From Actinomyces vulturis (GTDB lineage: Bacteria; Actinomycetota; Actinomycetes; Actinomycetales; Actinomycetaceae), in contig NZ_KV700385.1 in NCBI RefSeq assembly GCF_001687305.1, forward strand, positions 354,523-418,522: a DNA stretch of 64,000 nt. The letters are read 5' to 3'. The notes beneath the pieces are model-generated. The model was not told the origin of the DNA and searched no databases. It saw only the letters and a program-made list of their open reading frames with translations. This document shows positions 28,269 to 38,445 of this stretch, piece by piece (position 1 is the first letter of the stretch; each line of letters starts with the position of its first letter). Position numbers and translations under genes: made by a program.

Positions 28269-29018
28269 TTAGTCCGGTGCCGTTCCACCGTGCTGCACAA
28301 TCCATGTGTGCATGGCAATAGCAGCTGCAGCTGACACGTTGATTGAGCGTGTCGAACCGTACTGACCAATGCGAAGTAAACGCGGGCAATGGCTGAGTAG
28401 TTCCGAAGAAATACCGTCACTTTCTGAGCCCATGACCAGCACGCAACGTTCAGGCAGGTCCGCCTGTTCAAGAAGGGTGGAGCCTTCACCGTTATCGATA
28501 GCGATCAGTTCGAGGCTATTGTCCTGCGCCCATTGGGCGAAATCTGCCGGAGTGGGATGGTGGTAAACGCTCAAGTAGCGGTCAGTCACCATGGCGCCAC
28601 GCCGGTTCCATCGTCGCCGTCCGACGACGTGCACTCCCCCAACGTTGAACGCGTTGGCAGTGCGCACAATCGAGCCGATATTGAGATCGTGACTCACGTT
28701 CTCAATGGCCACGTGCATGCCGTGCGCGCGAGATGCGAGTTCTTCTTTGATAGCTTCAACGCTCCAGTAGCGGAATCGATCCACAACGTTTCGGCGATCA
28801 CCTTTGTAGAGGAGATCACGATCGTAGTGAGGGTCAGTGGGCCACTGTGACCAGTGGGACGGCCAGGGGCCTACGCCAACTTCTTCATCCTGAGTGTAGG
28901 GGGCATCAGAGGAATCCTCGATTGGAGCAGACGGCAATGTGCACTCACCAGCGTGGGACACTTCAAGTCCCTCAGAGGTTTTCATATGAGGACAGTCATG
29001 TGATTCAGGTGTAGACAT
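28269..29018 (-). CDS. TrmH/SpoU-family RNA 2'-O-methyltransferase
   Basis: The 249-residue SPOUT-fold enzyme shows the three SpoU motifs: NVSHDLNIGSIVRTANAF, LVMGSESDGIS and SINVSAAAAIAMH. An acidic N-terminal extension of about 70 residues precedes the fold. The RNA target (tRNA or rRNA) cannot be read from sequence. It starts eight bases after pyrE, so the two are likely co-transcribed. Confidence 0.92.
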   Translation of the reverse strand: MSTPESHDCPHMKTSEGLEVSHAGECTLPSAPIEDSSDAPYTQDEEVGVGPWPSHWSQWPTDPHYDRDLLYKGDRRNVVDRFRYWSVEAIKEELASRAHGMHVAIENVSHDLNIGSIVRTANAFNVGGVHVVGRRRWNRRGAMVTDRYLSVYHHPTPADFAQWAQDNSLELIAIDNGEGSTLLEQADLPERCVLVMGSESDGISSELLSHCPRLLRIGQYGSTRSINVSAAAAIAMHTWIVQHGGTAPD

Positions 29019-29026
29019 CTGAATCG

Positions 29027-29593
29027 TTATGCCAGGTCCAGATCGTCCAGGCCGAGCGCAGCGTAGTAGGGCATACCTTCGGCTTCGATACGTTCACGGG
29101 CACCCGTGTCACGGTCAACGATGACGGCCACAGCGAGGACTTCAGCGCCTGCTTCACGCAGAGCCTTAGCTGCCTGGAGAGGTGACCCACCAGTGGTGGA
29201 GGTATCTTCAAGAACCACCACACGCTTACCTTCAACGCTGGGGCCTTCAATCTGGCGCTTCATGCCGTGATCCTTGGCTTCCTTGCGCACGACGAACGCA
29301 TCCACATCCAGTCCGCGGGATGCTGCAGCATGCATGATGGCTGCGGCCACCGGGTCAGCCCCCATAGTCAGGCCACCGACGGCATCAATATCGTCAGTGG
29401 TCAGGCCTGCTTCTTCAAGCATGTCCAGCATGACATGACCAATAAGAGGAGCTGCTTCGTGATGGAGGGTTGCTCGACGCATATCCACGTAGAAGTCAGA
29501 CTCAAGGCCTGAGGCGAGGGTGACCTTGCCACGAACCACGGCGAGTTCATTGACAAGTTGGGCAAGGCGGGCGCGATTGGGATCGTTAGTCAT
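29027..29593 (-). CDS. pyrE: Orotate phosphoribosyltransferase
   Basis: PyrE joins orotate to PRPP in de novo pyrimidine synthesis. The 188-residue protein carries the PRPP-binding motif VVVLEDTSTTGGS and the VRKEAKDHG loop. I take the ATG at 29591-29593, which has GGAG five bases upstream, rather than the weak start seven codons earlier. It is transcribed ahead of the trmH-type gene. Confidence 0.95.
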   Translation of the reverse strand: MTNDPNRARLAQLVNELAVVRGKVTLASGLESDFYVDMRRATLHHEAAPLIGHVMLDMLEEAGLTTDDIDAVGGLTMGADPVAAAIMHAAASRGLDVDAFVVRKEAKDHGMKRQIEGPSVEGKRVVVLEDTSTTGGSPLQAAKALREAGAEVLAVAVIVDRDTGARERIEAEGMPYYAALGLDDLDLA

Positions 29594-29648
29594 CACAACT
29601 CCATCGTAGTTCACCGATGAATCTCAGACACTCTTGACACCAAGAAAA

Positions 29649-29686
29649 CCGTGGGGGCCCGGGCGCAAGCGCCCGGGCCCCCACGG
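29649..29686 (-). terminator. Terminator hairpin of the sugar ABC operon
   Basis: Eighteen-base self-complementary arms (CCGTGGGGGCCCGGGCGC) meet at a CAAG turn, between the last permease gene and pyrE. There is no U-tract. Confidence 0.78.
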
Positions 29687-29708
29687 CAAGGAGAGCAATA
29701 AAAACGTC

Positions 29709-30686
29709 TTAGCCCTTCACGGCACCAGCGGCCAGACCGGACTGCCAGTACTTCTGGAGGAAGAGGAAGAGAACCATCAGCGGTAGCACGCCCAAGAGCG
29801 CACCTTGGAGAACTGCGCCGTAGGTCGGATCGAAGTAACTCATCATGCCGTACAGACCGAGGGTCACAGGCTTGAGCGAGTCAGCATTCGTCACCATCAT
29901 CAAGGGCAGGAGGAAGTTGTTCCAGGTTGCCACGAAGATGAACAGGAAGATGGTCACCATTGCGGGGGCAAGGAGACGCAGCACCATGGTGAAGAAAATA
30001 CGGAACTCGCCTGCGCCGTCGATACGAGCAGCTTCCATCAGTTCGTCAGGAACAGTGTCGGCGTACATGCGTCCGAGGAACACACCGAAGGGTGAAACAC
30101 AGGACGGGATGATGATGGCCCACATAGTGTCCGTCAGGCCCAGTGCGTGCATCACCAGGTACAGCGGAATGGTGAGCAGAGCGATGGGCAGGAGCAAACC
30201 GGCAAGAACCACATACTGCAGGGAGTTAGATCCGCGGAACTTGAACTTCGCCATGCCATAGCCAGCCATAACGGAGATCAAAGTACCTACTGCACCAGCC
30301 ACGGTGGAGTAAAGGACGGAATTGGCAACCCAGCGCCAGAACATACCGTGGGTGACAGCAATGAGTGCATGGTAATTGTCAGCCAAGGAGTTCTTGGCGA
30401 ACCACAGACCATTTGACTGAGCCAAATCACTGTTGGACTTGGTGGCAGAAACCACCAGCCAATAAATCGGGAAAAGGAAGTAAATCAAAACAGCCAAAAG
30501 CACAATCCAGGTCACGGTTTTCGCAAACGGTGACGGATCGAGCGCACGAGCATGGTCCGAGGTAGACACACGGTACTGGCGACCATCAGGCAACATGGCG
30601 ATCTTGTGCCCACGTGTCTTGATCTTGGGGCCCGTAGTGGAAATGTACTTGTCTGTTTCAGCGGTTTGAGCAGTGGTTACAGACAT
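29709..30686 (-). CDS. Carbohydrate ABC transporter permease (MalG type)
   Basis: The 325-residue permease has six membrane segments and the EAA loop ELMEAARIDGAGEFRIFFTM, which contacts the ATPase. The hydrophilic N-terminus is about 75 residues long. The ATG at 30684-30686 lies two bases after the stop of the upstream permease gene, with GGGAG inside that gene. No ATPase gene accompanies the operon, so a shared MsiK-type ATPase is likely. Confidence 0.92.
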   Translation of the reverse strand: MSVTTAQTAETDKYISTTGPKIKTRGHKIAMLPDGRQYRVSTSDHARALDPSPFAKTVTWIVLLAVLIYFLFPIYWLVVSATKSNSDLAQSNGLWFAKNSLADNYHALIAVTHGMFWRWVANSVLYSTVAGAVGTLISVMAGYGMAKFKFRGSNSLQYVVLAGLLLPIALLTIPLYLVMHALGLTDTMWAIIIPSCVSPFGVFLGRMYADTVPDELMEAARIDGAGEFRIFFTMVLRLLAPAMVTIFLFIFVATWNNFLLPLMMVTNADSLKPVTLGLYGMMSYFDPTYGAVLQGALLGVLPLMVLFLFLQKYWQSGLAAGAVKG

Positions 30687-30688
30687 GA

Positions 30689-31675
30689 TCACTTGGCTCC
30701 CTTCTTCTGAACCATGGCGTACACAGCGGCGAGCAATGCAGCAATCAGTGCCATAACGATGGAGATGGCGCTGGCCTTATGAGGATCACCGGGGGAGGTC
30801 ATCATGGTGGAGTAGGCCATCATCATCGGCGTGTATTCCTTACCCATCCATGCCTGGCTGGTCGCCATAACGGTAGGCTCATTGAACAACTGAATGGTGC
30901 CGATGATGGAAAGCAGAACAGTCAGTAAGGCTGCGTTGGCGACCATAGGGATCTTAATCTTCGTGGCCACCTGAAGACCGGTAGCACCATCAAGACGTGC
31001 CGCTTCATATAACTCATGCGGAATTGCTTGAAGTGCTGCCAAGAAGACGAGCATGTTGTATCCAGTGAATGTCCATGTGGTCATGTTGGCCATGGACGCC
31101 AAAACAACATTGGAGGCAAAAAAGTCGATTCCTGTCAGCGAGGCAACCGGTGACAACTGAGGGTTGTACAAGTAAAGCCACACCATCGCAGCAACAATGC
31201 CTGGGATGGCATAGGGCAAGAAGTAGCCCAGGCGGAAAATGGTGGCTCGCTTAATGAGGTAGGAGTCCAAGATGAGCGCGAGGAAGAGTGCGCTGAGGAT
31301 CATCACGGGAATCTGGAAGATGCCGAATAGCATCACGCGCCCCATACCGGTCCAGAACTGCGCGTTGGTGACCACATCGATGTAGTTGCTTAGCCCAACA
31401 AAGGAGGTTACGCGCTCGCCACCACCATAAAGACCTCCACCAGCGGAAGTCTTAAAGAAGGACTGGTAGATGCTCACCGCAATCGGAATAAGGAACGTGA
31501 TGGAAAAGAGGATGGCGAAGGGAGCGGCGAATGCCCAGCCATAGAACGCTTGTCGGCGTGCTCGTGCCTTGATGCTTTTAACATTGGCATCCAGGCGCTG
31601 TTCTTCCGTGGAGAAGTGCCGCCCAAGGTCTTCAGGGAGAACGGTGGGGGTGGGGGTATCTGCGTGGCGTGGCAT
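30689..31675 (-). CDS. Carbohydrate ABC transporter permease (MalF type)
   Basis: The 328-residue permease has six membrane segments and the EAA loop HELYEAARLDGATGLQVATKI. AAGGA lies five bases upstream of the ATG at 31673-31675. It is separated from the solute-binding gene by a strong hairpin, which implies lower expression than the binding protein. The substrate is a sugar or oligosaccharide that cannot be named from sequence. Confidence 0.92.
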   Translation of the reverse strand: MPRHADTPTPTVLPEDLGRHFSTEEQRLDANVKSIKARARRQAFYGWAFAAPFAILFSITFLIPIAVSIYQSFFKTSAGGGLYGGGERVTSFVGLSNYIDVVTNAQFWTGMGRVMLFGIFQIPVMILSALFLALILDSYLIKRATIFRLGYFLPYAIPGIVAAMVWLYLYNPQLSPVASLTGIDFFASNVVLASMANMTTWTFTGYNMLVFLAALQAIPHELYEAARLDGATGLQVATKIKIPMVANAALLTVLLSIIGTIQLFNEPTVMATSQAWMGKEYTPMMMAYSTMMTSPGDPHKASAISIVMALIAALLAAVYAMVQKKGAK

Positions 31676-31718
31676 CAGTGTCCTTCGCTCCAGATTGCTG
31701 TTTTTCAGTAAAGGCACG

Positions 31719-31753
31719 TTGACGGGGGCCGCAAGGGGCGCGGCCCCCGTCAA
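31719..31753 (-). terminator. Intra-operon hairpin after the solute-binding gene
   Basis: Perfect 14-base arms (TTGACGGGGGCCGC) flank a seven-base loop between the binding-protein and permease genes. This resembles the mRNA-stabilising or attenuating hairpin known after malE-type genes. Confidence 0.7.
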
Positions 31754-31831
31754 TCGTGGAGGTATTAGCCTCACAAGATTGCTAAGAACTGTTGTCCTTA
31801 AAGGCGAATGTCTGACATTCGCGGGTCAATC

Positions 31832-33178
31832 TCATTCAGCGACGTTCACACCAGCTTCCTTGAGGCTAGAAATTGCAGTCTCCTGAGCGGCTGTGAAGAT
31901 GTCAGCAACCTTGGCTTCCTTGGTGGAAACCTTGCCGCCAACCTCATTCATCTTGGAGCCAACTGCAGGCCAGGTGGGTGCGTAGGGGAAGTCACCATTC
32001 ATGGTGGCATTAGCCTCAGCGAGGAATGCGAACACATCCTGTCCGCCCCACAACTTCTTGAGGTTTTCAGGGGTTTCGGGGGTTGCAGTATTCGCAGCAA
32101 CCACAAGTCCCTGGGAGACCAGAGCAGGAATCTGCTGGTTGAACCAGTCAGCGAACTTCACAGCTTCTGCCTTGTGCTTACATCCCTTAATGACACAAAC
32201 TGCGGAGCCACCATCAGCACCAGTAGAGTTCTTACCTGGCGTGAACTGAGGCAGGTAGGTGACCTGCCATGAAGACTCTTCAACACCCAGGTCACCGAGC
32301 ATGAAGCCGGGTTCCCAACCTGCTGCGACAGTGCCGATCATGGTGCCGTCCAGAAGGTGAGCTTTCCAGTCATCACCCCAGCGTCCATCTTTAAGGACGA
32401 GCATAAGATCTTCATCAAGCAGTTCCTGCTGAATCTTGGCAACCTTCTGAGTTGCTTCGCCGTTGCAGTCAACCTTCCACGCATCGCCATCTGCAGAGAA
32501 CCAGGTGGCACCTGCAGCGGCAGCCTCACCACTCATACGGTACTGAGACTCATCACCCTGCCAGGTAAAGATGTACTTACCGGCCGCCTTCGCTTTCTTT
32601 GCAGCATCCTTGGCTTCATCCCAGGTAGCCGGAGGGGTAATGCCCAGTTCGTCAAATGCTTTCTTGTCGTAAACGTAGACCAGCGGACCAGTATCCTGAG
32701 GCAGGCCCACAACTACATCACCCAAGGTGCATTGTCCCATGGGGCCGGCTGCGAAGTGGGCGGCGTAGCCGCCTTCCTTGATTTCTTTCGCAACGTCCTC
32801 AAGGTCACCTGCGAGATACTCGGAAGCAATTTCACCATAGCCAATCTGGGACAGATCAGGAGCGTCACCAGCCTTCACGGCCTGAGCGATCTTTGCGTAG
32901 GACTCCTGCGCGTTGCCCTCGAACTTCTTGGCGGTGACCTGAATGTCAGGGTTTTCCTTGTTCCACTGTTCGACTACTTCATCAACAGTGGTCATGCCTT
33001 CCTTGTCAGGCAAACGGTGCCAGTAGGTGAGGTTAACAACTCCGCCAGAGTCACCATCTTTCTTGTCACCGGATGCAGCGCCATCCTTTTTGTCGCCGCA
33101 TGCAGCCAGGGTGGCGGCCACAGCAACGGCGGCAGAGCCAGCCAGGACCTGGCGGCGGGTAGCTGTTGTGATCCTCAT
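31832..33178 (-). CDS. Extracellular sugar-binding lipoprotein of the ABC transporter
   Basis: The 448-residue family 1 solute-binding protein has a signal peptide with lipobox LAAC and a short lysine/glycine linker (DKKDGAASGDKKDG). The mature part includes LTYWHRLPDKEG and a typical hinge. AAGGAGAG precedes the ATG at 33176-33178. It heads the operon with the two permease genes. A candidate promoter lies about 85-115 bases upstream. Confidence 0.93.
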   Translation of the reverse strand: MRITTATRRQVLAGSAAVAVAATLAACGDKKDGAASGDKKDGDSGGVVNLTYWHRLPDKEGMTTVDEVVEQWNKENPDIQVTAKKFEGNAQESYAKIAQAVKAGDAPDLSQIGYGEIASEYLAGDLEDVAKEIKEGGYAAHFAAGPMGQCTLGDVVVGLPQDTGPLVYVYDKKAFDELGITPPATWDEAKDAAKKAKAAGKYIFTWQGDESQYRMSGEAAAAGATWFSADGDAWKVDCNGEATQKVAKIQQELLDEDLMLVLKDGRWGDDWKAHLLDGTMIGTVAAGWEPGFMLGDLGVEESSWQVTYLPQFTPGKNSTGADGGSAVCVIKGCKHKAEAVKFADWFNQQIPALVSQGLVVAANTATPETPENLKKLWGGQDVFAFLAEANATMNGDFPYAPTWPAVGSKMNEVGGKVSTKEAKVADIFTAAQETAISSLKEAGVNVAE

Positions 33179-33263
33179 GAAACTCTCCTTCGAGTCAGTG
33201 TGTAGCCGTTGGTACGGCACATGAGCGAGTCAATCATGCGCACGCACATGGATCTCGTGAAAT

Positions 33264-33292
33264 ACATTACGTCCGTTCCTGAGCGACGTCAA
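33264..33292 (-). promoter_or_regulatory. Candidate sigma-70 type promoter of the sugar ABC operon
   Basis: On the minus strand TTGACG (33287-33292) is followed after 17 bases by TAATGT (33264-33269), close to the -35/-10 consensus, upstream of the binding-protein gene. Confidence 0.5.
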
Positions 33293-33433
33293 CCGTTTTT
33301 GGTGACATTTGTGCAACAAATCGTCAACAATGACGCAAAACGCACAAAAACCAACAACACGCCTAGACCAGTAGGGCGCCGAGCGAACACTCTCGCACAT
33401 ACACGCACCACAATCGTCACATACGCTTGATCT

Positions 33434-34228
33434 ATGCGTATCGCTACATGGAACATCAACTCTGTCCGTACCCGAGTGGAGCGTGTCATCGCCGTCCTTG
33501 AGCGTCACTCCATCGATGTTCTGGCGATGCAAGAAATCAAATGCCGTCCAGATCAATTCCCCCTCGCTCCTTTTGAAAAAGCCGGATATGAGGTGGCTAT
33601 CCATGGGCTCAATCAATGGAACGGTGTGGCCATCGCTTCCCGCGTAGGCATGAGTAATATCCGCACCGAGTTCCCTGGGCAACCCGGCTGGTCCTCCAAA
33701 CCCGGCACTGACACTGTTATTGAGGCACGAGCACTGAGTGCCACCTGCCAGGGAGTGGACATCTGGAGCCTCTACGTTCCTAACGGCCGCGAACTGACTC
33801 ACCCGCATTACACCTACAAACTCCAGTGGCTTGATGCCCTACGTACGAATGCTGCCCACTGGCTTGAGAGTGACCCGAACCTGCAGCTCGCACTCATGGG
33901 CGATTGGAATGTCGCACTTCGCGATGAAGACGTCTGGGATATGGAAGCCTTCCGCGGCGCTACCCACGTCTCCCAACCTGAACGCGACGCCTTTACTGCT
34001 TTCGAAACCGCGGGCCTAACAGAAGTAACCCGCGAGCGCGTCACGAATTACACTTTTTGGGATTATCAGCAACTGTGCTTCCCCAAGAACAAGGGGATGC
34101 GTATTGATTACGTCTACGCCTCCCCTGCTCTTGCCTCTCGGGTGACCGGTGCGCAGATTGACCGCGACGAACGCAAAGGTAAGGGCGCGAGTGATCACGT
34201 CCCTGTCATCGTGGACTTAGCAGAGTAA
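33434..34228 (+). CDS. xth: Exodeoxyribonuclease III (AP endonuclease)
   Basis: This 264-residue EEP-fold nuclease repairs abasic sites and removes 3' blocks. It shows the N-terminal RIATWNINSVRTR, the metal glutamate in LAMQEIKCR, the YVPNGRE and MGDWNVA blocks, and the catalytic histidine in ASDHVPV. It is monocistronic and convergent with a serine hydrolase gene 24 bases away. Confidence 0.95.
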   Translation: MRIATWNINSVRTRVERVIAVLERHSIDVLAMQEIKCRPDQFPLAPFEKAGYEVAIHGLNQWNGVAIASRVGMSNIRTEFPGQPGWSSKPGTDTVIEARALSATCQGVDIWSLYVPNGRELTHPHYTYKLQWLDALRTNAAHWLESDPNLQLALMGDWNVALRDEDVWDMEAFRGATHVSQPERDAFTAFETAGLTEVTRERVTNYTFWDYQQLCFPKNKGMRIDYVYASPALASRVTGAQIDRDERKGKGASDHVPVIVDLAE

Positions 34229-34252
34229 AGGGATGAAAACGGCCGTCGCCAG

Positions 34253-35080
34253 TCAGTCTGCTTCTCCAAGCCATTCGTACACGGCATCATTGAGTTCTGG
34301 CCAGATGGAGCGGTGATAGGAGTTGAACGGCTTGGTTCCCACGAAGGCGGCCTGGATGTCATGGTCAGGATCGCTGTAGATGAAGGAGCCTGCCTGACCA
34401 AAGTGTCCCACCGTGCGCGGGCTGGCATGATGTGAGGTCCAGTGCGGGTTCTTAGTGCCACGCACCTCGACTCCTAACCCAAATGGGTTGGGTGTTTGGC
34501 GCCCGTATCCCGGCAGTACACCGTCAAGGTCCGGAAATACCGGAGCACAAGCCTGTCCAGCCAATTGTGCATCGACAAGAGTGGGAGCAGCCAACTCACA
34601 GGCGAGGGTAGCAACATCCCGTGCGCTACCACGTCCGGCATGCGCAATGGAGCCCTCGACAAAAGTCGAAGCCATCCCTAAAGGTTCAAGAACCTGAGTC
34701 TCCAACCATTCCTCGATACCGTAGCCAGTGGACAATTCTAGGTAGTCTCCCATCACTTCGATACCCCTGTTGGAGTAGATGCGACGTGTACCAGGAAGTG
34801 ACAAGACGGCGTCGGAATCAAAAGCAAGACCGGAAGCATGAGCAAGGAGATGACGGATCGTAGAACCCTCTGGCCCCGCGGGATCATCCAGGCTCATCTG
34901 GTCGCGACTAATAGCAACCCATGCGCCCACAGCACCGATAACCTTAGTGACAGACGCAAGGGGGTAAATCTCATCGACGTTGCCCCATGCACCCACGATG
35001 CTGCGGCGGTAGCAAAGCACCATGGCGCATTCGAAAGGGAAGCGGGCGAACTGAGTATCAACGGCAGATGAGGAAGTCAC
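34253..35080 (-). CDS. Serine hydrolase of the beta-lactamase/PBP4-like family
   Basis: The 275-residue protein has the SxxK motif SVTK at residue 43, a YSN triad (IYSNRGIEV) and a C-terminal HFGQAG in the HxG position. No signal peptide is seen, so it is probably a cytoplasmic esterase or peptidase-like member rather than a penicillin-binding protein. It is transcribed alone and divergent from the exonuclease gene. Confidence 0.87.
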   Translation of the reverse strand: MTSSSAVDTQFARFPFECAMVLCYRRSIVGAWGNVDEIYPLASVTKVIGAVGAWVAISRDQMSLDDPAGPEGSTIRHLLAHASGLAFDSDAVLSLPGTRRIYSNRGIEVMGDYLELSTGYGIEEWLETQVLEPLGMASTFVEGSIAHAGRGSARDVATLACELAAPTLVDAQLAGQACAPVFPDLDGVLPGYGRQTPNPFGLGVEVRGTKNPHWTSHHASPRTVGHFGQAGSFIYSDPDHDIQAAFVGTKPFNSYHRSIWPELNDAVYEWLGEAD

Positions 35081-35206
35081 AGTCCTACTGTGCCACCACG
35101 ATGCGCACTCTGGCTACCAGCAGTCGCGATAACATTCACCACGATGAGCCACTTACCACTACCAACCACGTACTCCTTATGCCCGCGCTCAATGGGCACA
35201 AAAGAA

Positions 35207-35785
35207 ATGAACACTCACGTGCAGGTGGAGTTCAGCGATTTGTTGGCCATCTCGCCTTACGAGGCCCCTTACGCAGTGATTGACCTGGAAACCACTGGCC
35301 TTGACGCGCAGGCAGACGCGATTATCGAAGTGGCCATTGTCCTTGCTGACCCCTCTGGACAGGCAGTAGGGGAGGTGACCACACTCATCAATCCGGGACG
35401 TGATACCGGCCCCATCCATATTCACGGCATCACGAATGACGCCGTCCAGCAGGCCCCATCCATTAACTCACTTACCACTCTCATCACCGCGCTCACCTCG
35501 GGGCGGATAGTAGTGGCTCACCATACGGGTTTTGATTGCGCTTTCCTTGCTCGCGCACTTGGCCACGAAACATGGGATGGCCCCACCGTTTGTACGCTGC
35601 AATGGGCTCGGACATTCTTAGCTACACCATCACGGTCACTGCGAACCTGCTGCGCTGTTGCCGGCATCGAACTCAAGGAGCATCACACTGCTCTCTACGA
35701 CGCCCATTCGTCACGCCAGTTACTCGCTTACTACCTGGCATCCTGTAAACGTAGGGCTCTAACTCCTCCGTGGTTATTGACTTGA
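35207..35785 (+). CDS. DnaQ/epsilon-type 3'-5' exonuclease
   Basis: The 192-residue protein carries the exonuclease motifs of the DEDDh class: ExoI YAVIDLETTGLD, ExoII in VVAHHTGFDCAFLARAL, and ExoIII HTALYDAHSS with the catalytic histidine and aspartate. It could proofread for DNA polymerase III or act as a stand-alone repair exonuclease. No strong ribosome site was found; an ATG five codons earlier (35192) is also possible. The sequence before it is out of family. Confidence 0.85.
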   Translation: MNTHVQVEFSDLLAISPYEAPYAVIDLETTGLDAQADAIIEVAIVLADPSGQAVGEVTTLINPGRDTGPIHIHGITNDAVQQAPSINSLTTLITALTSGRIVVAHHTGFDCAFLARALGHETWDGPTVCTLQWARTFLATPSRSLRTCCAVAGIELKEHHTALYDAHSSRQLLAYYLASCKRRALTPPWLLT

Positions 35786-35953
35786 AAACTTTAAGTTCAA
35801 GAATCTCCAAGCATGATAACGGTGATAACAATCATCACCATCGAAAGCGCCCGCACAAATACCAATTTCTCTACTTCTCGTGGCTTCAGCGATGAAGATC
35901 ACTAGAGAAACATCGCAATGTACACCCCGCCCACCGCACTGTAACGACGCGAC

Positions 35954-37021
35954 CTACTCGGGTTGAACACTTAAGTCAACAACGAAGGTGTCGTCATCTA
36001 CGGCCACGCCACCTGCCGCACGAAGAATCTGCTCAGCTAACGAATCAATCAGTTGGGCCGCGCTAACTCGCTGAGCGTCAAAAGGTTCAGGAGGATAGTC
36101 AACAAAGGCCATAGAACGATCTTCAGGAACCCAACGCAGTTCGTACTCCACCACACCTTCACGAGCCCACGGAACTCCTTGAACAGAGAAAGGCAAGAGT
36201 TCCACAGCGCGAACCACACACACTACAAGGCCTGGAAGCCGCGAGCCGTTATTATCAGTCAGGGCCATACGCACCGCATAAGAATCGCGAATATCCCCCT
36301 GCTCAGCGACAGCGGCTTCGCGAGCCTGTTTCCAAGCCTTTTCCATGGCTTCTTCACCCACAGTCGCCACGATGCGCTCCTGTTCCTTGAGCGGAATCTG
36401 CTCAAAGCCCTCACCGGGCTGAGGAGGATTCTCTGGTGGCGAGAGTTCAGCATCAATAGAAGACGAAAAAGGTTTAGCCAGATGTGCCACCGCGTCGGGA
36501 GACAACCAGACGGGCGAGTAGAGAATCAGGGCACAATGACGCAGCGGATCGGGAGTGACTAAACGGCCCGTGTCTGCGATGCGCAGGGCGCCACCCAAAC
36601 GACGTGCGATAGCGGTGGCGTGAAGAAGGGCGCGCAACTCGATACCGGTAGGTTGCTCGGCGTCGAAAGCATCGGCCAGTGGATCACGGCCACGCAATTC
36701 GCTGGGTAATTCGCCGGCACGAACATGAGGTACTTGTAGGAAGAATGCGGTTGTTGCCCAGCCAGGAAGGCCGGCCACCAAGGCAATTGACTCATCAATC
36801 ATCCACGGCCCCTGCAAGTGGGCGCCGGTGAAGAGCTGCAGTTGCGAGGCTCCCACCCAACCCGCGTCTGGGCCGAGGCTCGTGGCAAGCATCTCTACTT
36901 CCTCCACGCTCACATCCGAGGGCAAGCACAAGAGATGATGAGAGTCAATCAATCCGATGGGAAAGCCTCCGGCCACGGACAGTGTTGACGGCGACGGAAG
37001 CGCTGAGGCTCCATCAGTCAT
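35954..37021 (-). CDS. Uncharacterised protein downstream of dcd
   Basis: I do not recognise this 355-residue soluble protein. It shows an N-terminal alpha/beta region ([20 protein letters not shown]), a central region with [17 protein letters not shown], and a C-terminal beta-rich part ([20 protein letters not shown]). The ATG at 37019-37021 overlaps the end of dcd by eight bases, implying translational coupling with dCTP deaminase. Confidence 0.75.
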   Translation of the reverse strand: MTDGASALPSPSTLSVAGGFPIGLIDSHHLLCLPSDVSVEEVEMLATSLGPDAGWVGASQLQLFTGAHLQGPWMIDESIALVAGLPGWATTAFFLQVPHVRAGELPSELRGRDPLADAFDAEQPTGIELRALLHATAIARRLGGALRIADTGRLVTPDPLRHCALILYSPVWLSPDAVAHLAKPFSSSIDAELSPPENPPQPGEGFEQIPLKEQERIVATVGEEAMEKAWKQAREAAVAEQGDIRDSYAVRMALTDNNGSRLPGLVVCVVRAVELLPFSVQGVPWAREGVVEYELRWVPEDRSMAFVDYPPEPFDAQRVSAAQLIDSLAEQILRAAGGVAVDDDTFVVDLSVQPE

Positions 37022-37622
37022 CGGCACGCAGATCCTTATCACTCATCTCAATACGAACTCGGTGGAATCCCAAGTGAGAACGTGAAGCCGTGGGGCCACG
37101 CTGACCCTGATAACGCGAACCGGTAGCACCCTGACCGTAAGGAGCACGGGCAGGAGAGGACAGGCGGAAAAAGCACAACTGGCCAATCTTCATGCCCGGC
37201 CAGAGCAGAATTGGCATAGTAGCTGTGTTGCTCAGTTCCAAAGTGACGTGACCGGTGAAACCAGGATCGATGAAGCCAGCGGTGGAATGCGTGAGCAGAC
37301 CAAGACGCCCCAAAGAGGACTTGCCTTCCAAACGTGCAGCAATGCCGTCCCCAAGACTCACTTGCTCATACGTGGCACCAAGGACGAACTCACCAGGATG
37401 AAGGACAAAAGGCTCATCAGGACCCACCTCAACCAGACGAGTGAGGTTTTCCTGCTCGACAGAAGGATCAATCACGGAGTAACGATGATTATCAAACAAG
37501 CGGAAAAAAGAATCCAAGCGCACATCAATACTGGAAGGCTGGATCATCTGTGGATCATAGGGATCCAGAGCAACTTCACCTGAGGCAATCGAAGCTTCAA
37601 TATCGCGATCTGACAACAACAT
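37014..37622 (-). CDS. dcd: dCTP deaminase
   Basis: Dcd converts dCTP to dUTP, or directly to dUMP in the bifunctional actinobacterial form. The 202-residue protein begins [17 protein letters not shown] and carries the signature [20 protein letters not shown] with the [16 protein letters not shown] block containing the catalytic glutamate. It lies between a DUF4234 gene five bases upstream and the coupled unknown gene. Confidence 0.95.
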   Translation of the reverse strand: MLLSDRDIEASIASGEVALDPYDPQMIQPSSIDVRLDSFFRLFDNHRYSVIDPSVEQENLTRLVEVGPDEPFVLHPGEFVLGATYEQVSLGDGIAARLEGKSSLGRLGLLTHSTAGFIDPGFTGHVTLELSNTATMPILLWPGMKIGQLCFFRLSSPARAPYGQGATGSRYQGQRGPTASRSHLGFHRVRIEMSDKDLRADD

Positions 37623-37627
37623 GGGAA

Positions 37628-38227
37628 TCAGCCTTCTTGTACGCCGAGGGAACGCCAGTAAGTGTTAATGGCTTCGTTGACCTGGTATAGCCAGACAAAG
37701 AAACCAACGATTGGAAGGACCACCCAAAGGCCGGTCAGCGCACTCACGGGGCTTTCCCACCCACGCTGACGGTATGCCTCTTCAACCTCACCAGGGAGGG
37801 TGAAGACGATGACGATGCTGACCAGGATAAAGAGTAGAAGGCCTACGACACCCCCCAAGCCATTGGCGGTGGCGCGCTTAAGTTCCTCGTGAACGCTGTA
37901 AACCCAATACAGGTAATAAGTGCCAAGAGTAACAATTCCCAGAACGATCACCATGTCAGAGGAGCGAATCTGTCCGGGGACGAATCCCTGTTGAAAACCG
38001 GACTGGAGTGTTGGCGAGTATGCCTGCTGTCCCTGGTAGTGCTGACCGTCGAAGCCAGGCTGCTGAGCCTGGTAGCCCTGGTACTGAGTATGCTCCTGGT
38101 TGGATTGACCTGCATAAGGCTGGCCATAGGACTGAGAAGCAGACGCGACTGACGGAGCAGACTGCTGGCTAGGATCCGGGGCGGAAGAGTTCCACTGCTG
38201 AGGCTGTTGGGGATCGTACGAAGTCAC
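37628..38227 (-). CDS. DUF4234 membrane protein with Gln/Tyr/Pro-rich N-terminus
   Basis: The 199-residue product starts with about 95 residues rich in Q, S, Y, G and P. A DUF4234-type membrane region follows, with [18 protein letters not shown] and [21 protein letters not shown] use the GTG at 38225-38227 because AAAGGA lies seven bases upstream. It is probably the first gene of a unit with dcd and the unknown gene. Function is unknown. Confidence 0.75.
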   Translation of the reverse strand: MTSYDPQQPQQWNSSAPDPSQQSAPSVASASQSYGQPYAGQSNQEHTQYQGYQAQQPGFDGQHYQGQQAYSPTLQSGFQQGFVPGQIRSSDMVIVLGIVTLGTYYLYWVYSVHEELKRATANGLGGVVGLLLFILVSIVIVFTLPGEVEEAYRQRGWESPVSALTGLWVVLPIVGFFVWLYQVNEAINTYWRSLGVQEG

Positions 38228-38374
38228 AATGTGGTCCTTTGTTAACACGGACGATTAATAGAGGTGACGAGATAACTAAAGGTAGCCTATACCGGCTTTC
38301 GGCATGGACATAGATCGAACCATGACTGAATAACACTGTGGTGTATAGTTAAGCCTGCTCCACTGATGAGCATC

Positions 38375-38445
38375 GCGGGTGTAGTTCAATGGTAGAACTT
38401 CAGCTTCCCAAGCTGACAGCGCGGGTTCGATTCCCGTCACCCGCT
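38375..38445 (+). tRNA. tRNA-Gly (anticodon CCC)
   Basis: A full cloverleaf is visible: acceptor arms GCGGGTG and CACCCGC, D-stem GTTC/GAAC, anticodon stem TCAGC/GCTGA with loop TTCCCAA (anticodon 38407-38409, CCC) and T-loop TTCGATT. CCA is encoded at 38446-38448. The following 38449-38743 holds no other gene. Confidence 0.96.
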
